Shown: positions 50,283 through 59,094 of the stretch, piece by piece | How the letters are laid out: each line of letters opens with the position of its first letter | Numbering within the stretch: position 1 is the first letter of the stretch | Source: Solimonas sp036405815 | GTDB lineage: Bacteria; Pseudomonadota; Gammaproteobacteria; Nevskiales; Nevskiaceae | Direction: 5' to 3' | Assembly (NCBI GenBank): GCA_036405815.1 | Contig: DASWWX010000040.1 | Location: forward strand, 1-64,000 | DNA: 64,000 nt | Made by a program: the position numbers and the translations under genes | Notes under the pieces: model-generated | The model's input: the letters and a program-made list of their open reading frames with translations, nothing else | The model's database searches: none | What the model was told of the DNA's origin: nothing

Positions 50283-53057
50283 ATGAAACTGACTGCCGAC
50301 ACCCTGCTGAGCCGGATCGAGCCGCTGATCTACACCCCCGGCGGCCGGCGTCTGACCACGCTGCTGCTGGCGCTGGCCACTGCGTTGTTTGCCTGGCAGG
50401 CCGCCGGCATCAGACCGGACGCCGGATTCGACAAGACCGTGCCGGCCGACCATCCCTACATGCAGGTGTTCGAGCAGTACCGAGCCGAGTTCGGGGGCGC
50501 CAACACCACGCTGGTGGCGCTGATGCAGGACAGCGGTGACATCTATAACGCCGAATTCCTCGATGCCCTGCGCACCGCCACCGGCGAGGTGTTCTTCATC
50601 GACGGCATGGACCGCGCCCGCGTGTCTTCGATCTTCACGCGCAACGTGCGCTACATCGAGGTCGTCGACGGCGGCTTCGCGGCCGGGGACGTGATCCCGG
50701 CGCACTACGCGCCGTCGGAAGCGATGTTCGCGCAGATCCGCGAGAACGTCGGCAAGGCAGGCGTCATCGGCCGCCTGGTCAGCAGCGACCAGCGCGGCGC
50801 GATGGTGTTCGCCGAGGTGCTGGAACGCAGCCCGGTCACGCGCGCGCGCACCGACTATCTGCACGTCGCACACAGCCTGGAAAACAACGTGCGTGGCCGT
50901 CTGACCTCGCCGACGCGCTGGCCGCTGAAGCTGAAAGCCGCCGACGCGCCGTTCGCGCAGGACGAAACCGTGGCGACGCTGTATCGCGCGCCGACCTGGC
51001 GCGACTGGCTGTTCGGTGTCGAAGTGCGGCAGCCCGCCGAGCCCGGCGCCGAGCCGCTGCTGCGCCGCTACCACGGTTGGCAGTGGACCACCGCCGCCGA
51101 GCCCAATCCCCAGTATCTGCCGGGCCTGTCGGTGCACATCATCGGCTTCGCCACCGTGGTCGGCGACGTCACCGACGCCGCCCTGGAAGTCGGGCTGTTC
51201 TTCCTGCTGACCGTACTGGCGACGATGCTGGCGCTGTGGGGCTATCTCGGCAGCCTGCGCCTGGCCTGGCTGCCGCTGGCCTGCTCGCTGGTCGCGGTGG
51301 TGTGGGAGTTCGGTCTGCTCAAGACCTTCGGCTTCGGCCTGGATCCGTTCGCGATCCTGGTGCCGTTCCTGGTGCTGGCGGTGTCGACCTCGCACGGCGT
51401 GCAGTACGTCAACACCTGGGCCGATCGCATCGCCCAGGGCGACAGCAGCTTCGAGGCCTCGCGCGCGACGTTCCGACGCCTGTTCGTGCCGGGCACGATC
51501 GCGCTGCTCACCAACGTCGCCGGCTTCCTGACGCTGCAACTCGTGCCGATCGGCAGCATCCGCGAGATGTCGTTCAACGCCTGCTTCGGCATGCTCGCGG
51601 TGATCGTCACCAACAAGCTGATGATGCCGATCTGGCTGTCGCGGCTGCGGCTGGACGACGTGCGCGACTTCCAGGAACGACGCGCGCGCAGTGCTGCCGC
51701 CCTGGACCCGCTGTGGCAGAAACTCGCCGTCATCACCGAACGCCCCGTCGCGATCGCGCTGCTGCTGCTGTCGCTGCTGGTGCTGGCCGGCTCCTGGTGG
51801 CTGCAGGACCGGCGCATCGTCGGCGACGCCCAGGCCGGGGTGCCGGAGCTGCGGCCGGACTCGCGCTACAACCGCGACGTCGATGCGATCACCGCCCACT
51901 TCGCGATCGGCACCGATGTGCTCAAGGTCGTCGCCGAAGCCTGGCCCTGGGCCTGCATCGAGCACGACGCGCTCGAACAGCTCGACCGCTTTACCTGGCA
52001 CATGCAGAACACGCAGGGCGTGTCCTCGGCCCGCAGCCTCGCGCCGCTGGCACGGCGCATCTATTCCGGCCTGTGGGAAGTGAACCCGAAGTTCGAGGTG
52101 ATTCCGCGCAATCACGATGGCCTGGTGCTGTCGACCAAAGGCGTGGAAACCTCCACGGGCCTGCTCAACGTCGATTGCAGCGCGATGCCGGTGTTCGTGT
52201 TCACCGCAGACCATCGCGCGACCACCATCGACCACATCGCCGGTGCCGTCGAGGCCTTCAATCGCAGCAACGCCGAGGAGTTCTACGCGCAGCATCCGCA
52301 GGCCGATCCGCAGGCCTGCGCCGACGACCTGCCGCGGCGTCGCGCCTGGGGCCTGGCACGCACGCAGAGCGAAGACCTGAAAACGACCCTGCGCGGCCAG
52401 GGGCTGTCGGAGGAGGCGATCGCCGAACGGCCGGCAGTCCAGGCCCTGCGCGAACGGATCGACGCGCTGGCCGCCGAACGCGCAGAGCGCACCACCCCCT
52501 GCCCGCTGCACTTCGCGCTCGCGTCCGGCAACGTCGGCGTCATGGGTGCGACGAATGCGGTCGTGCATGAGAAGGAGCTGCCCGCCGTACTGTGGGTCTA
52601 CGCGGTGATCGGCTCGCTGCTGCTGATCTCCTACCGCTCCGGCACCGCGCTGGCGGCCATCTGCCTGCCGCTGTTCATGGTCTCCATCTTCGCCAACGCG
52701 CTGATGGCGGCGTTCGGCATCGGCCTCAAGGTGGCGACGCTGCCGGTGGTCACGCTGGCCGTCGGCATCGGCGTGGACTACGGCATCTACATCTATGACG
52801 TGCTGCAGGACAAGGTGCGCGAGGGCCTGAAACTGCGCGACGCCTATCTCGCCACGCTGCGCCAGACTGGCAAGGCGGTGGTTTTCACCGGCCTGTGCCT
52901 GGCCGGCGGCGTTGCCGCCTGGCTGTTCTCGGACCTGCAGTTTCAGCGCGACATGGGCCAGCTGCTGGTATTCATGTTCACCGCCAACATGCTCGGCGCG
53001 GTGCTGCTGCTGCCGGCGGTCTGCCGTCTGCTGATGCGCGAGACGCCGCGCACGTAG
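50283..53057 (+). CDS. MMPL-type RND transporter
   Basis: ATG 50283 gives 924 aa. One helix near the N-terminus (LLLALATALFAWQAAGI) is followed by a large periplasmic domain. A five-helix block comes next (EVGLFFLLTVLATMLALWGY, LACSLVAVVWEFGLLKTFGF, ILVPFLVLAVSTSHGVQYVN), then a second periplasmic domain. The matching C-terminal block has AVGIGVDYGIYIYDVLQ and VFTGLCLAGGVAAW. The GxxxDY (GIGVDYGI) motif is the proton-relay signature of MMPL/HAE transporters. In this group, proteins are encoded with DUF1302/DUF1329 partners and move lipids or other hydrophobic compounds. Those partners are here, though about 15 kb away. Confidence 0.92.
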   Translation: MKLTADTLLSRIEPLIYTPGGRRLTTLLLALATALFAWQAAGIRPDAGFDKTVPADHPYMQVFEQYRAEFGGANTTLVALMQDSGDIYNAEFLDALRTATGEVFFIDGMDRARVSSIFTRNVRYIEVVDGGFAAGDVIPAHYAPSEAMFAQIRENVGKAGVIGRLVSSDQRGAMVFAEVLERSPVTRARTDYLHVAHSLENNVRGRLTSPTRWPLKLKAADAPFAQDETVATLYRAPTWRDWLFGVEVRQPAEPGAEPLLRRYHGWQWTTAAEPNPQYLPGLSVHIIGFATVVGDVTDAALEVGLFFLLTVLATMLALWGYLGSLRLAWLPLACSLVAVVWEFGLLKTFGFGLDPFAILVPFLVLAVSTSHGVQYVNTWADRIAQGDSSFEASRATFRRLFVPGTIALLTNVAGFLTLQLVPIGSIREMSFNACFGMLAVIVTNKLMMPIWLSRLRLDDVRDFQERRARSAAALDPLWQKLAVITERPVAIALLLLSLLVLAGSWWLQDRRIVGDAQAGVPELRPDSRYNRDVDAITAHFAIGTDVLKVVAEAWPWACIEHDALEQLDRFTWHMQNTQGVSSARSLAPLARRIYSGLWEVNPKFEVIPRNHDGLVLSTKGVETSTGLLNVDCSAMPVFVFTADHRATTIDHIAGAVEAFNRSNAEEFYAQHPQADPQACADDLPRRRAWGLARTQSEDLKTTLRGQGLSEEAIAERPAVQALRERIDALAAERAERTTPCPLHFALASGNVGVMGATNAVVHEKELPAVLWVYAVIGSLLLISYRSGTALAAICLPLFMVSIFANALMAAFGIGLKVATLPVVTLAVGIGVDYGIYIYDVLQDKVREGLKLRDAYLATLRQTGKAVVFTGLCLAGGVAAWLFSDLQFQRDMGQLLVFMFTANMLGAVLLLPAVCRLLMRETPRT

Positions 53058-53207
53058 GGGTTTTCCTGTCTTTCCCTGGCGGTGAAGCCCGATAGAATCG
53101 GCTCGCGAAAGCTGATTTCGCATCGACTGGCGCGCTTTCTGCGTGCCAAACGATCAACGACCGGCCGACATCCCGCCGGCGCAAACACAGCTGTCAGGGG
53201 AATCACC

Positions 53208-55814
53208 ATGCACCAGTTGCACCGTCGCGGACCGCGCGCCCGCGGGCTTGTTTTCGGCCTGTCCTTCCTGATCGCCGCCTGCGGCAGCAGCACGGCCCCG
53301 AATGGCGCCGGCGGTGCTGGCGGTGCCGGTGGTGGCGTCCCGCCCCCGCCGCCCACGACGACCGCGAGCTGCACGTCAGCCGCCGCCGTCACCGAGGCGC
53401 GCATCGCCGCGCTGGCGCCGGCCGAACTGATGGAAGTGATCGTCAGCTTCGACGGCAACGGCCCGCTGGCCAAGAGCAAGGTCGATCTGCTCAAGGGGCT
53501 GGGCCTCGAGGGCCTGCGGCTGTCCAAGCTGCCGATCGCCGGCATGCTGGCGACGCGCGACCAGATCGAAGCGCTGAAGGCCCTGCCGGGGGTGCGCTCC
53601 GTGCGCTGGAACGCGCCGCTGTCCTACGAGGACGACGTTGCGCGCTACCTGACCTCGGTCGACCAGGCCTACGCGGCACCGGAGCTGCATAACGCCAGCG
53701 GCGAACCGATCACCGGCAAGGGCGTCTCGATTCTGGTCAACGATTCGGGCATCGATGCCACGCACCTCGATCTGCCCTATGGCAGCAAGGTGATCCAGAA
53801 CGCGCTCGGCCACACCAACCTGCGTCAGCTGGCCGGCACCGTCACCAGCCTGGTGCTCGACGGCGACGATTACGATGAAAGCTTCCCGTTCACGCCGATC
53901 GAGAACTTTCCCAATACCGACCTGCTCGGCTCGCACGGCACGCACGTCGCCGGCATCGCCGCCGGCTCCGGCGCCGCCTCGGACGGCAAGTTCGCCGGCG
54001 TGGCTCGCGGTGCCAACCTGATCGGCTACGGCTCCGGCGCCGCGGTGCTGGTGCTCGACACGCTCGGCGGCTTCGACTACGCGCTGAAGATCCTGGACGA
54101 GCATCCGGAGTACAACCTGCGCGTGGTCACCAACTCGTTCGGCAATACCGGCGACGTCGGCACCTGTTTCGACCCGGACGATCCGACCAATATCGCCACC
54201 AAGGCGCTGGCCGACCGCGGCATCATCGTCGTGTTCTCGGCCGGCAACTCCGGCTCGGGTCAGGGCACGATCACCGGCAACTTCAAGAAGGCGCCGTGGG
54301 TCATCACCGCCGCCAACGGCCAGAAGAGCGGCGTGCTGGCCCCCAGCTCCTCGCGCGGCAGCATCGCCAACGAGGTGTATCAGGTCGAGATCGACGGCGA
54401 GGTCTTCGTCGTCGAGGACCGTCCGACCGTGGTAACGCCCGGCACTGATTACATCGCCGCTCGCGCCATCGCCGTCGATCCGTTTGCCCCGCTGGACACC
54501 AGCGGCGACATCGAACTGGGCGATATCCCGCTGGCACAGCTGCCGTTCTACACGCACAAGACCGGCACCAGCATGGCGGCCCCGCATCTGGCCGGCCTGA
54601 CCGCGCTGCTGCTCGAAGCCAATCCGGCGCTGACCTGGCGCGAGATCAAGCCGCTGTTCAAGAAGACCGCCACCAACATGCCCGGCTACGCCAGCTGGGA
54701 AGTCGGCGCAGGCTTTGCCAACGTCGAAGCCGCATTGGCCGTGGCGCTGCAGCTGCGTGACGACTACGGCAGCCTCAACTTCTCGCAGCGCGGCTTCTAC
54801 GCCGCCCTGCCGCTCGGCGAAAGCGCGGAAGAGACCAAGACCGTCAGCTTCGCGCCGGTCGGCGCCAACGACGGCGAAAGCTTCGAAGTCGGCGCCGACA
54901 TCTCGCTGGTCGCCGCCGCCTGGAGCCAGCCGCTCGGCAACCTTTGCACCTGTGCGGTCGTGCTGACCGACCCGACCGGCAAGCGCTATGGCTCGAGCAT
55001 CGCCCTGCCCGTTCTCGGCAGCAACGTCGGCACCACCGCCCCCGGCATGCCTGGCACCTGGACGGTGTCGGTGTCCGGCATCGGCGGTCTGGTCGGCGTC
55101 ACGCTCGATCCGCTGGGCCTGACCAACGGTGTCGCCGGCCCCGCCTCGGTGGACGTGCGCGTACTGCAGGTCAAGACCGGCAAGGTGGTCGGGCTCGACG
55201 ACACTGTCGGCCACCCGCAGCGCGGCTATATCGAACTCGCCGTGCAGAAGCGCCTGATGGACGGCCTCGCCAGCGGCTTCCAGCCGGATGCGAAGCTGAC
55301 CCGTGGCCAGTTCGCCGAGTACCTGATGAGCTGGGGCGTGCGCCAGACGCGTCCGCACGACGGTTCCTCGCGCTTCACCGACCTCACCGCCAAGCACCTG
55401 AAGGCGGCGGCGGATGCGCTGACGCGCAGCGGCCAGCTGATCTTCAGCCGCTCCACCACCGCGCTGCCGCTGCTGCCGATCGAAGGCAACCGCTTCGACG
55501 CGAGCGCGCTGGTGACGCGCGAGCAGGCGGCGTATGCGCTGGTGCAGGCGCTGGGCCGCGAGGCCGCGGCGCTGGCGCACGGCGATGCGGCGCTGACCGC
55601 GCCGGACGCCGACGGCAACGCCGTGCCGGTGGTCGACGCCGACCAGGTCGACGCCCAGCTGCGTGGCCACATCCAGGAAGCGCTGAACCTCGGCATCCTC
55701 AAGGCCACGATCCAGAACGGTCAGGCCACGCTGTCGCCGAAGGCGACGCTGACCCGCGGCGACTACGCCGAGATGTCGGCGGAAGCCTATGCCGACATGC
55801 CGCTGCCGTCCTGA
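53208..55814 (+). CDS. Subtilisin-like (S8) serine protease lipoprotein with C-terminal SLH-like repeats
   Basis: ATG 53208 gives 868 aa. A lipobox FLIAAC (Cys25) is followed by a Gly/Pro-rich linker, then a propeptide-like domain (about 60-135). The protease domain has the triad Asp179 (VNDSGIDATHLD), His243 (GSHGTHVAGIAAG) and Ser455 (GTSMAAPHLAG), with Asn347 (SAGNSG) for the oxyanion hole. An inserted segment (about 380-445) precedes the Ser loop. The last 170 residues hold SLH-like repeats (KLTRGQFAEYLMSWGV, VTREQAAYALVQAL, TLTRGDYAEM). It is likely anchored to the outer or inner membrane and faces outwards. Confidence 0.92.
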   Translation: MHQLHRRGPRARGLVFGLSFLIAACGSSTAPNGAGGAGGAGGGVPPPPPTTTASCTSAAAVTEARIAALAPAELMEVIVSFDGNGPLAKSKVDLLKGLGLEGLRLSKLPIAGMLATRDQIEALKALPGVRSVRWNAPLSYEDDVARYLTSVDQAYAAPELHNASGEPITGKGVSILVNDSGIDATHLDLPYGSKVIQNALGHTNLRQLAGTVTSLVLDGDDYDESFPFTPIENFPNTDLLGSHGTHVAGIAAGSGAASDGKFAGVARGANLIGYGSGAAVLVLDTLGGFDYALKILDEHPEYNLRVVTNSFGNTGDVGTCFDPDDPTNIATKALADRGIIVVFSAGNSGSGQGTITGNFKKAPWVITAANGQKSGVLAPSSSRGSIANEVYQVEIDGEVFVVEDRPTVVTPGTDYIAARAIAVDPFAPLDTSGDIELGDIPLAQLPFYTHKTGTSMAAPHLAGLTALLLEANPALTWREIKPLFKKTATNMPGYASWEVGAGFANVEAALAVALQLRDDYGSLNFSQRGFYAALPLGESAEETKTVSFAPVGANDGESFEVGADISLVAAAWSQPLGNLCTCAVVLTDPTGKRYGSSIALPVLGSNVGTTAPGMPGTWTVSVSGIGGLVGVTLDPLGLTNGVAGPASVDVRVLQVKTGKVVGLDDTVGHPQRGYIELAVQKRLMDGLASGFQPDAKLTRGQFAEYLMSWGVRQTRPHDGSSRFTDLTAKHLKAAADALTRSGQLIFSRSTTALPLLPIEGNRFDASALVTREQAAYALVQALGREAAALAHGDAALTAPDADGNAVPVVDADQVDAQLRGHIQEALNLGILKATIQNGQATLSPKATLTRGDYAEMSAEAYADMPLPS

Positions 55815-55841
55815 AGCGCAGGCCAATCCGGTAGCGGCTGA

Positions 55842-55869
55842 GGGGCCCGCGTCTGCGGGCCCCTTTTTT
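55842..55869 (+). terminator. Rho-independent terminator after the subtilase
   Basis: GGGGCCCGC pairs with GCGGGCCCC around GTCT and is followed by six T residues. It lies 27 bases after the protease stop codon. Confidence 0.95.
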
Positions 55870-55936
55870 GTTGGCGAATGCAGAGCGCAGCGATGCTAAA
55901 CAGCCGGTCGCTGCGACGCCGACTGTACGGCGGTGA

Positions 55937-57763
55937 CTACAGCGATCGCGGCACGATGCGGGTAGTGGCCGTCAAAGCTTGACCCCTGGCCTCCGGCGAC
56001 ATTCGCCAGGTGGAACGACCCGCCGACTTGGCCTGGTACAAGGCTGCATCGGCGCTGGCCAGCAAATCGGCCGGTTGCATGTCGCCACCCTCGACATAGG
56101 CAATGCCGACGCTGGCACTGGGAGTCAGCGCGGCTTCTCCCAGGATGATTTCCTTGGCCACCGCTGCCACCACCTTCCGCGCCACGAACTGCGCTTCCAT
56201 GCAGTTGCGCAGACTCTCGAGAAGGATGATGAACTCGTCGCCGGCAAAACGGGCGACGATATCGTTTGTGCGGACGCAGCGCTGCAAGCGCGCTGCAACC
56301 TCCCGGATCACCGCATCGCCCATAGCATGCCCGTGCCGGTCATTGATCGACTTGAAGTGGTCGATATCGATAAACAGCAGGGCGACACCGGCCTCAGAGC
56401 GGCGGGCCCGGTCGAGCGCACGGGGGAGCTGCTCGTTGAACTCGCGCCGGTTCGCCAGCCCTGAGAGCGCGTCGCGGCGGGTCAGTTCTTCGAGCTTTCT
56501 TTCGGTCTGTTTCTGCTCCGTGATATCGAACTTCATCGCGTAGAAGCCGCGTACTGTCCCGTCATCCGCGACGTCGGGCACGTAGTTCGAAAGATAATGG
56601 CGATGGCGTCCATCCACCGCTTGGCTGGTTTCGAAGCGCACCGCCTCGCCGCCCAGGACCCTCTTCACGTAGGGCTCGATGGTCGAGTAGATCGACTCAC
56701 CACGAACCTCCCGCACGGTCCGTCCTATCAATGGCGCTTGGCCCGCGCCAAACACATGTTCCGCTTCCGCGTTCGCAAAACGATATCGCTGCTGTGAATC
56801 GACATAGGTGATCAGCGCCGGAATATTGTCCGCCACCGACTTTAGATCACGCTCACTCTTCGCCAGATGATCGGCCATCCGATCTCGCTCCGTTAGCACC
56901 GTAGCCATCGGCAGGACGGTCATCGCCACGACGGCCAGGAAGACCTGAAGCAACAGAATCCGCTCGTGGCTTTCGGACATGTTCATCAGCGAGAACGGTC
57001 CGAACCCGAATACGGTCGATGGAATCGCAATGGCGGCCAGCATCGACAGCCCCGCCACCGCGCCGCCATGCCGATACTGCATCACCATCAGCAGCATCGG
57101 CGGAAAAACGATGAAAAGCAGCGGATACTGGTTCTGAAGGAACGCGCCGAGCGCCACGGCCACCAGCAGCGCCGGCGCCAGCAGGCCGCGCCGCGTCATT
57201 TGACGCAACTCCCCTCCTCGCACGCTCCGCTGCATTGCCAGGGTCGCCGGCATGACGATCGCCACACCCAGTGCATCGGCCGGATACCAGACCGAGAAGA
57301 CCTCCCAAACCGATACCCCGGTTGCTTGGTGCAGGGCGACGCTGGCAACCGTGCCGCCCACTGCCGGCGCCAGCAGCACGCCGAAGCATCCGAAGATAGC
57401 GAGCCCCCTGGCATCACTGATGTCGGCATCAGCGCCGAGGAGGTGGCGCAGCGGCCAGGCCGCCAGCATGACCTCGAGGGTATTGCAAAAGCTCAGGCTG
57501 ATAGCCACAGGCACATTGTCACCGGCGATCAATGCCGCAAGGACATTGCCCGCAAAGCCGGAGATCAGCAGCGCCGGCCAGGCCTTCGTTTGCTCCGACA
57601 GCATCAGGCCCGCGAGCACCCCGTTGGCCAACCAGATCGATGCAATGCGTCCGGACTCGCGGGTCAGCACGATGCAGAGCCAGCACAGGACACCGATCAG
57701 AACCGCGGTTCCGATACACCGCAACAACTCCCGATACCCGGCGGACTGAAGGATGCGCGGCAC
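55937..57763 (-). CDS. MASE1-PAS-GGDEF diguanylate cyclase
   Basis: GTG 57763 gives 608 aa. Residues about 15-295 are a MASE1-type eight-helix sensor (SIWLANGVLAGLMLSEQTKA, TLEVMLAAWPLRHLLGADAD, VSVWEVFSVWYPADALGVAI). A PAS domain follows (about 305-425; DNIPALITYVDSQQRYRFAN, DITEQKQTERK). The GGDEF domain (about 426-590) has RDALSGLANRREFNEQLPRA, the metal/nucleotide FIDIDHFKSINDRHGHAMGD, and the signature changed to AGDEF (507-511). RTND (498-501) stands five residues before it, the allosteric I-site. AGDEF variants can be active, so it probably makes cyclic di-GMP in response to a membrane signal. Confidence 0.92.
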   Translation of the reverse strand: MPRILQSAGYRELLRCIGTAVLIGVLCWLCIVLTRESGRIASIWLANGVLAGLMLSEQTKAWPALLISGFAGNVLAALIAGDNVPVAISLSFCNTLEVMLAAWPLRHLLGADADISDARGLAIFGCFGVLLAPAVGGTVASVALHQATGVSVWEVFSVWYPADALGVAIVMPATLAMQRSVRGGELRQMTRRGLLAPALLVAVALGAFLQNQYPLLFIVFPPMLLMVMQYRHGGAVAGLSMLAAIAIPSTVFGFGPFSLMNMSESHERILLLQVFLAVVAMTVLPMATVLTERDRMADHLAKSERDLKSVADNIPALITYVDSQQRYRFANAEAEHVFGAGQAPLIGRTVREVRGESIYSTIEPYVKRVLGGEAVRFETSQAVDGRHRHYLSNYVPDVADDGTVRGFYAMKFDITEQKQTERKLEELTRRDALSGLANRREFNEQLPRALDRARRSEAGVALLFIDIDHFKSINDRHGHAMGDAVIREVAARLQRCVRTNDIVARFAGDEFIILLESLRNCMEAQFVARKVVAAVAKEIILGEAALTPSASVGIAYVEGGDMQPADLLASADAALYQAKSAGRSTWRMSPEARGQALTATTRIVPRSL

Positions 57764-58089
57764 CGCGATCGCTCTTGTCTGGATTTGAGCGTCTCAGGCT
57801 AAGGACCGGCAGGCGAGCACCGCGTCGTTGCCAGACGTGCGGCGCGCAGCGACCGACTCGCGGTGGCCCGGCTCAGGGCCAGCCCGACGACCACTCAGGC
57901 AAACCCTGCTGCGCGCTCGCGGCGAGGTCGAAGCAGCCCGCCGCCGATCACGCAGAGCGTCGCCGACCGCAACCCGTCACGAGCCCGGCGGCAACTTGCC
58001 CGGCATCGATTGTCCGCAACACGCGGAACCTTGCGGGCCTCGTCACGCAGCAGCGGAATCGTCGGCACACCAAGGCCGCATCTGCGACC
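57764..58089. other. 326-base gap without a supported gene
   Basis: I see no protein-like frame with a start and ribosome-binding site, no hairpin with a T-run and no repeat here. It holds the GGDEF upstream region and the end of the metallo-hydrolase gene. It could contain a decayed gene, but nothing in it resembles a known family. Confidence 0.4.
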
Positions 58090-59049
58090 TCACGCCGCCG
58101 GTCGATCCAGCCAGACGCCGAGACCCTGCGCGTTGAGTTCCATGTCGAAGGACAGCAGCTCGCGCGCCTTGGCCTCGTCGATCGGATTGCGCTGCGCGCG
58201 CAGCACGTCCAGGGCGTCCTGCGTCAAAGCTTCGCGCAGCGCCTCGTGCCGCTGCGGCACGGCCTTGAGCCGCTCACCGATCGCGACGTAGCGCTCGATG
58301 CCCGCGCGCAGGTCGGCAGCGAGCTTGGGGACGTTCTCGACGGCGCTGTAATGGGTCAGGAACATGCGCTGCGGCCGCATGGACAGATATCGATCCAGCG
58401 TCTGCATCCAGGCGTCCGGTTCGAACTGCACCGGCGTCGTGGTCGGGAACAGGAACGGACCTTCGGGACCGTCGAAGTCACGATAGCTGAGGCCGAACGT
58501 ATCGCCGGTGAAGAACCCGCGGCTCTCGGCATCCCAGATGCTGAAGTGATGGCGCGCATGGCCGGGCGTATCGATGAACCGCAGTTCGCCGTCGCCCAAC
58601 GGCAGCCGATGGTCGTCGCCGGCAACGGTCACACGCGATTCCGGCACCGGTGCGATCTCGCCATACATCCGCTGCAGGGCTGCCTCGCCGTAGACCGCGC
58701 TGGCGCCGGCGATCAGCTTGGAAGGATCGATCAGGTGACGCGCGCCACGCGGATGCGCAACCAGCATCGCCGCCGGCAGCGCGCGCATCAGCACGCCAAC
58801 GCCGCCGGCGTGATCGAGGTGCACATGCGTCGGGATCACATAGCGGACACGCTCGCGGGCAATGCCGCGGGCCTCCAGCAATGCCAGCAGGCGCGGCACG
58901 CCATGCGCGGTGCCGGCCTCGACGAAAGCGTAGTCCTGTCCGCGCTGAATCAGGTAGCAGCAGGCCAGCCCGGGACGCTCCTGCAGCGTATCGATGCAGG
59001 TGATGCCGAAGCCGAGATCCTGGTCAGGCGGTAGCGATGAGTCGTTCAT
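58090..59049 (-). CDS. Metallo-beta-lactamase-fold hydrolase
   Basis: ATG 59049 gives 319 aa. The first metal motif is THVHLDHAGG (residues 74-83). A later His is in DTPGHARHHFSIWD, an Asp in FFTGDTFGLSYRD, and a terminal His in FLTHYSA. These complete the two-metal site. The DFDGPEGPFLFPTTTPVQFE stretch and a helical C-terminal part resemble the MBL-fold group annotated as flavodiiron/glyoxalase II-like hydrolases. It probably cleaves an ester, thioester or lactone. It is divergent from the chromate transporter with only 45 bases between starts, so both may share promoter control. Confidence 0.9.
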   Translation of the reverse strand: MNDSSLPPDQDLGFGITCIDTLQERPGLACCYLIQRGQDYAFVEAGTAHGVPRLLALLEARGIARERVRYVIPTHVHLDHAGGVGVLMRALPAAMLVAHPRGARHLIDPSKLIAGASAVYGEAALQRMYGEIAPVPESRVTVAGDDHRLPLGDGELRFIDTPGHARHHFSIWDAESRGFFTGDTFGLSYRDFDGPEGPFLFPTTTPVQFEPDAWMQTLDRYLSMRPQRMFLTHYSAVENVPKLAADLRAGIERYVAIGERLKAVPQRHEALREALTQDALDVLRAQRNPIDEAKARELLSFDMELNAQGLGVWLDRPAA

Positions 59050-59094
59050 GGCCGCTATTGTCGCGCACCCGCCCCCCCATCTCACCCCGCCCTC

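Noticed and set aside
50130..53123. 997-aa minus-strand frame over the MMPL transporter
   Set aside because: The plus-strand frame has the RND helices and GIGVDYGI motif. The antisense product shows no domain and is a composition shadow.
53376..55826. 816-aa minus-strand frame over the subtilase
   Set aside because: The protease frame contains the complete Asp-His-Ser triad. The antisense sequence is motif-free and lacks a ribosome-binding site.
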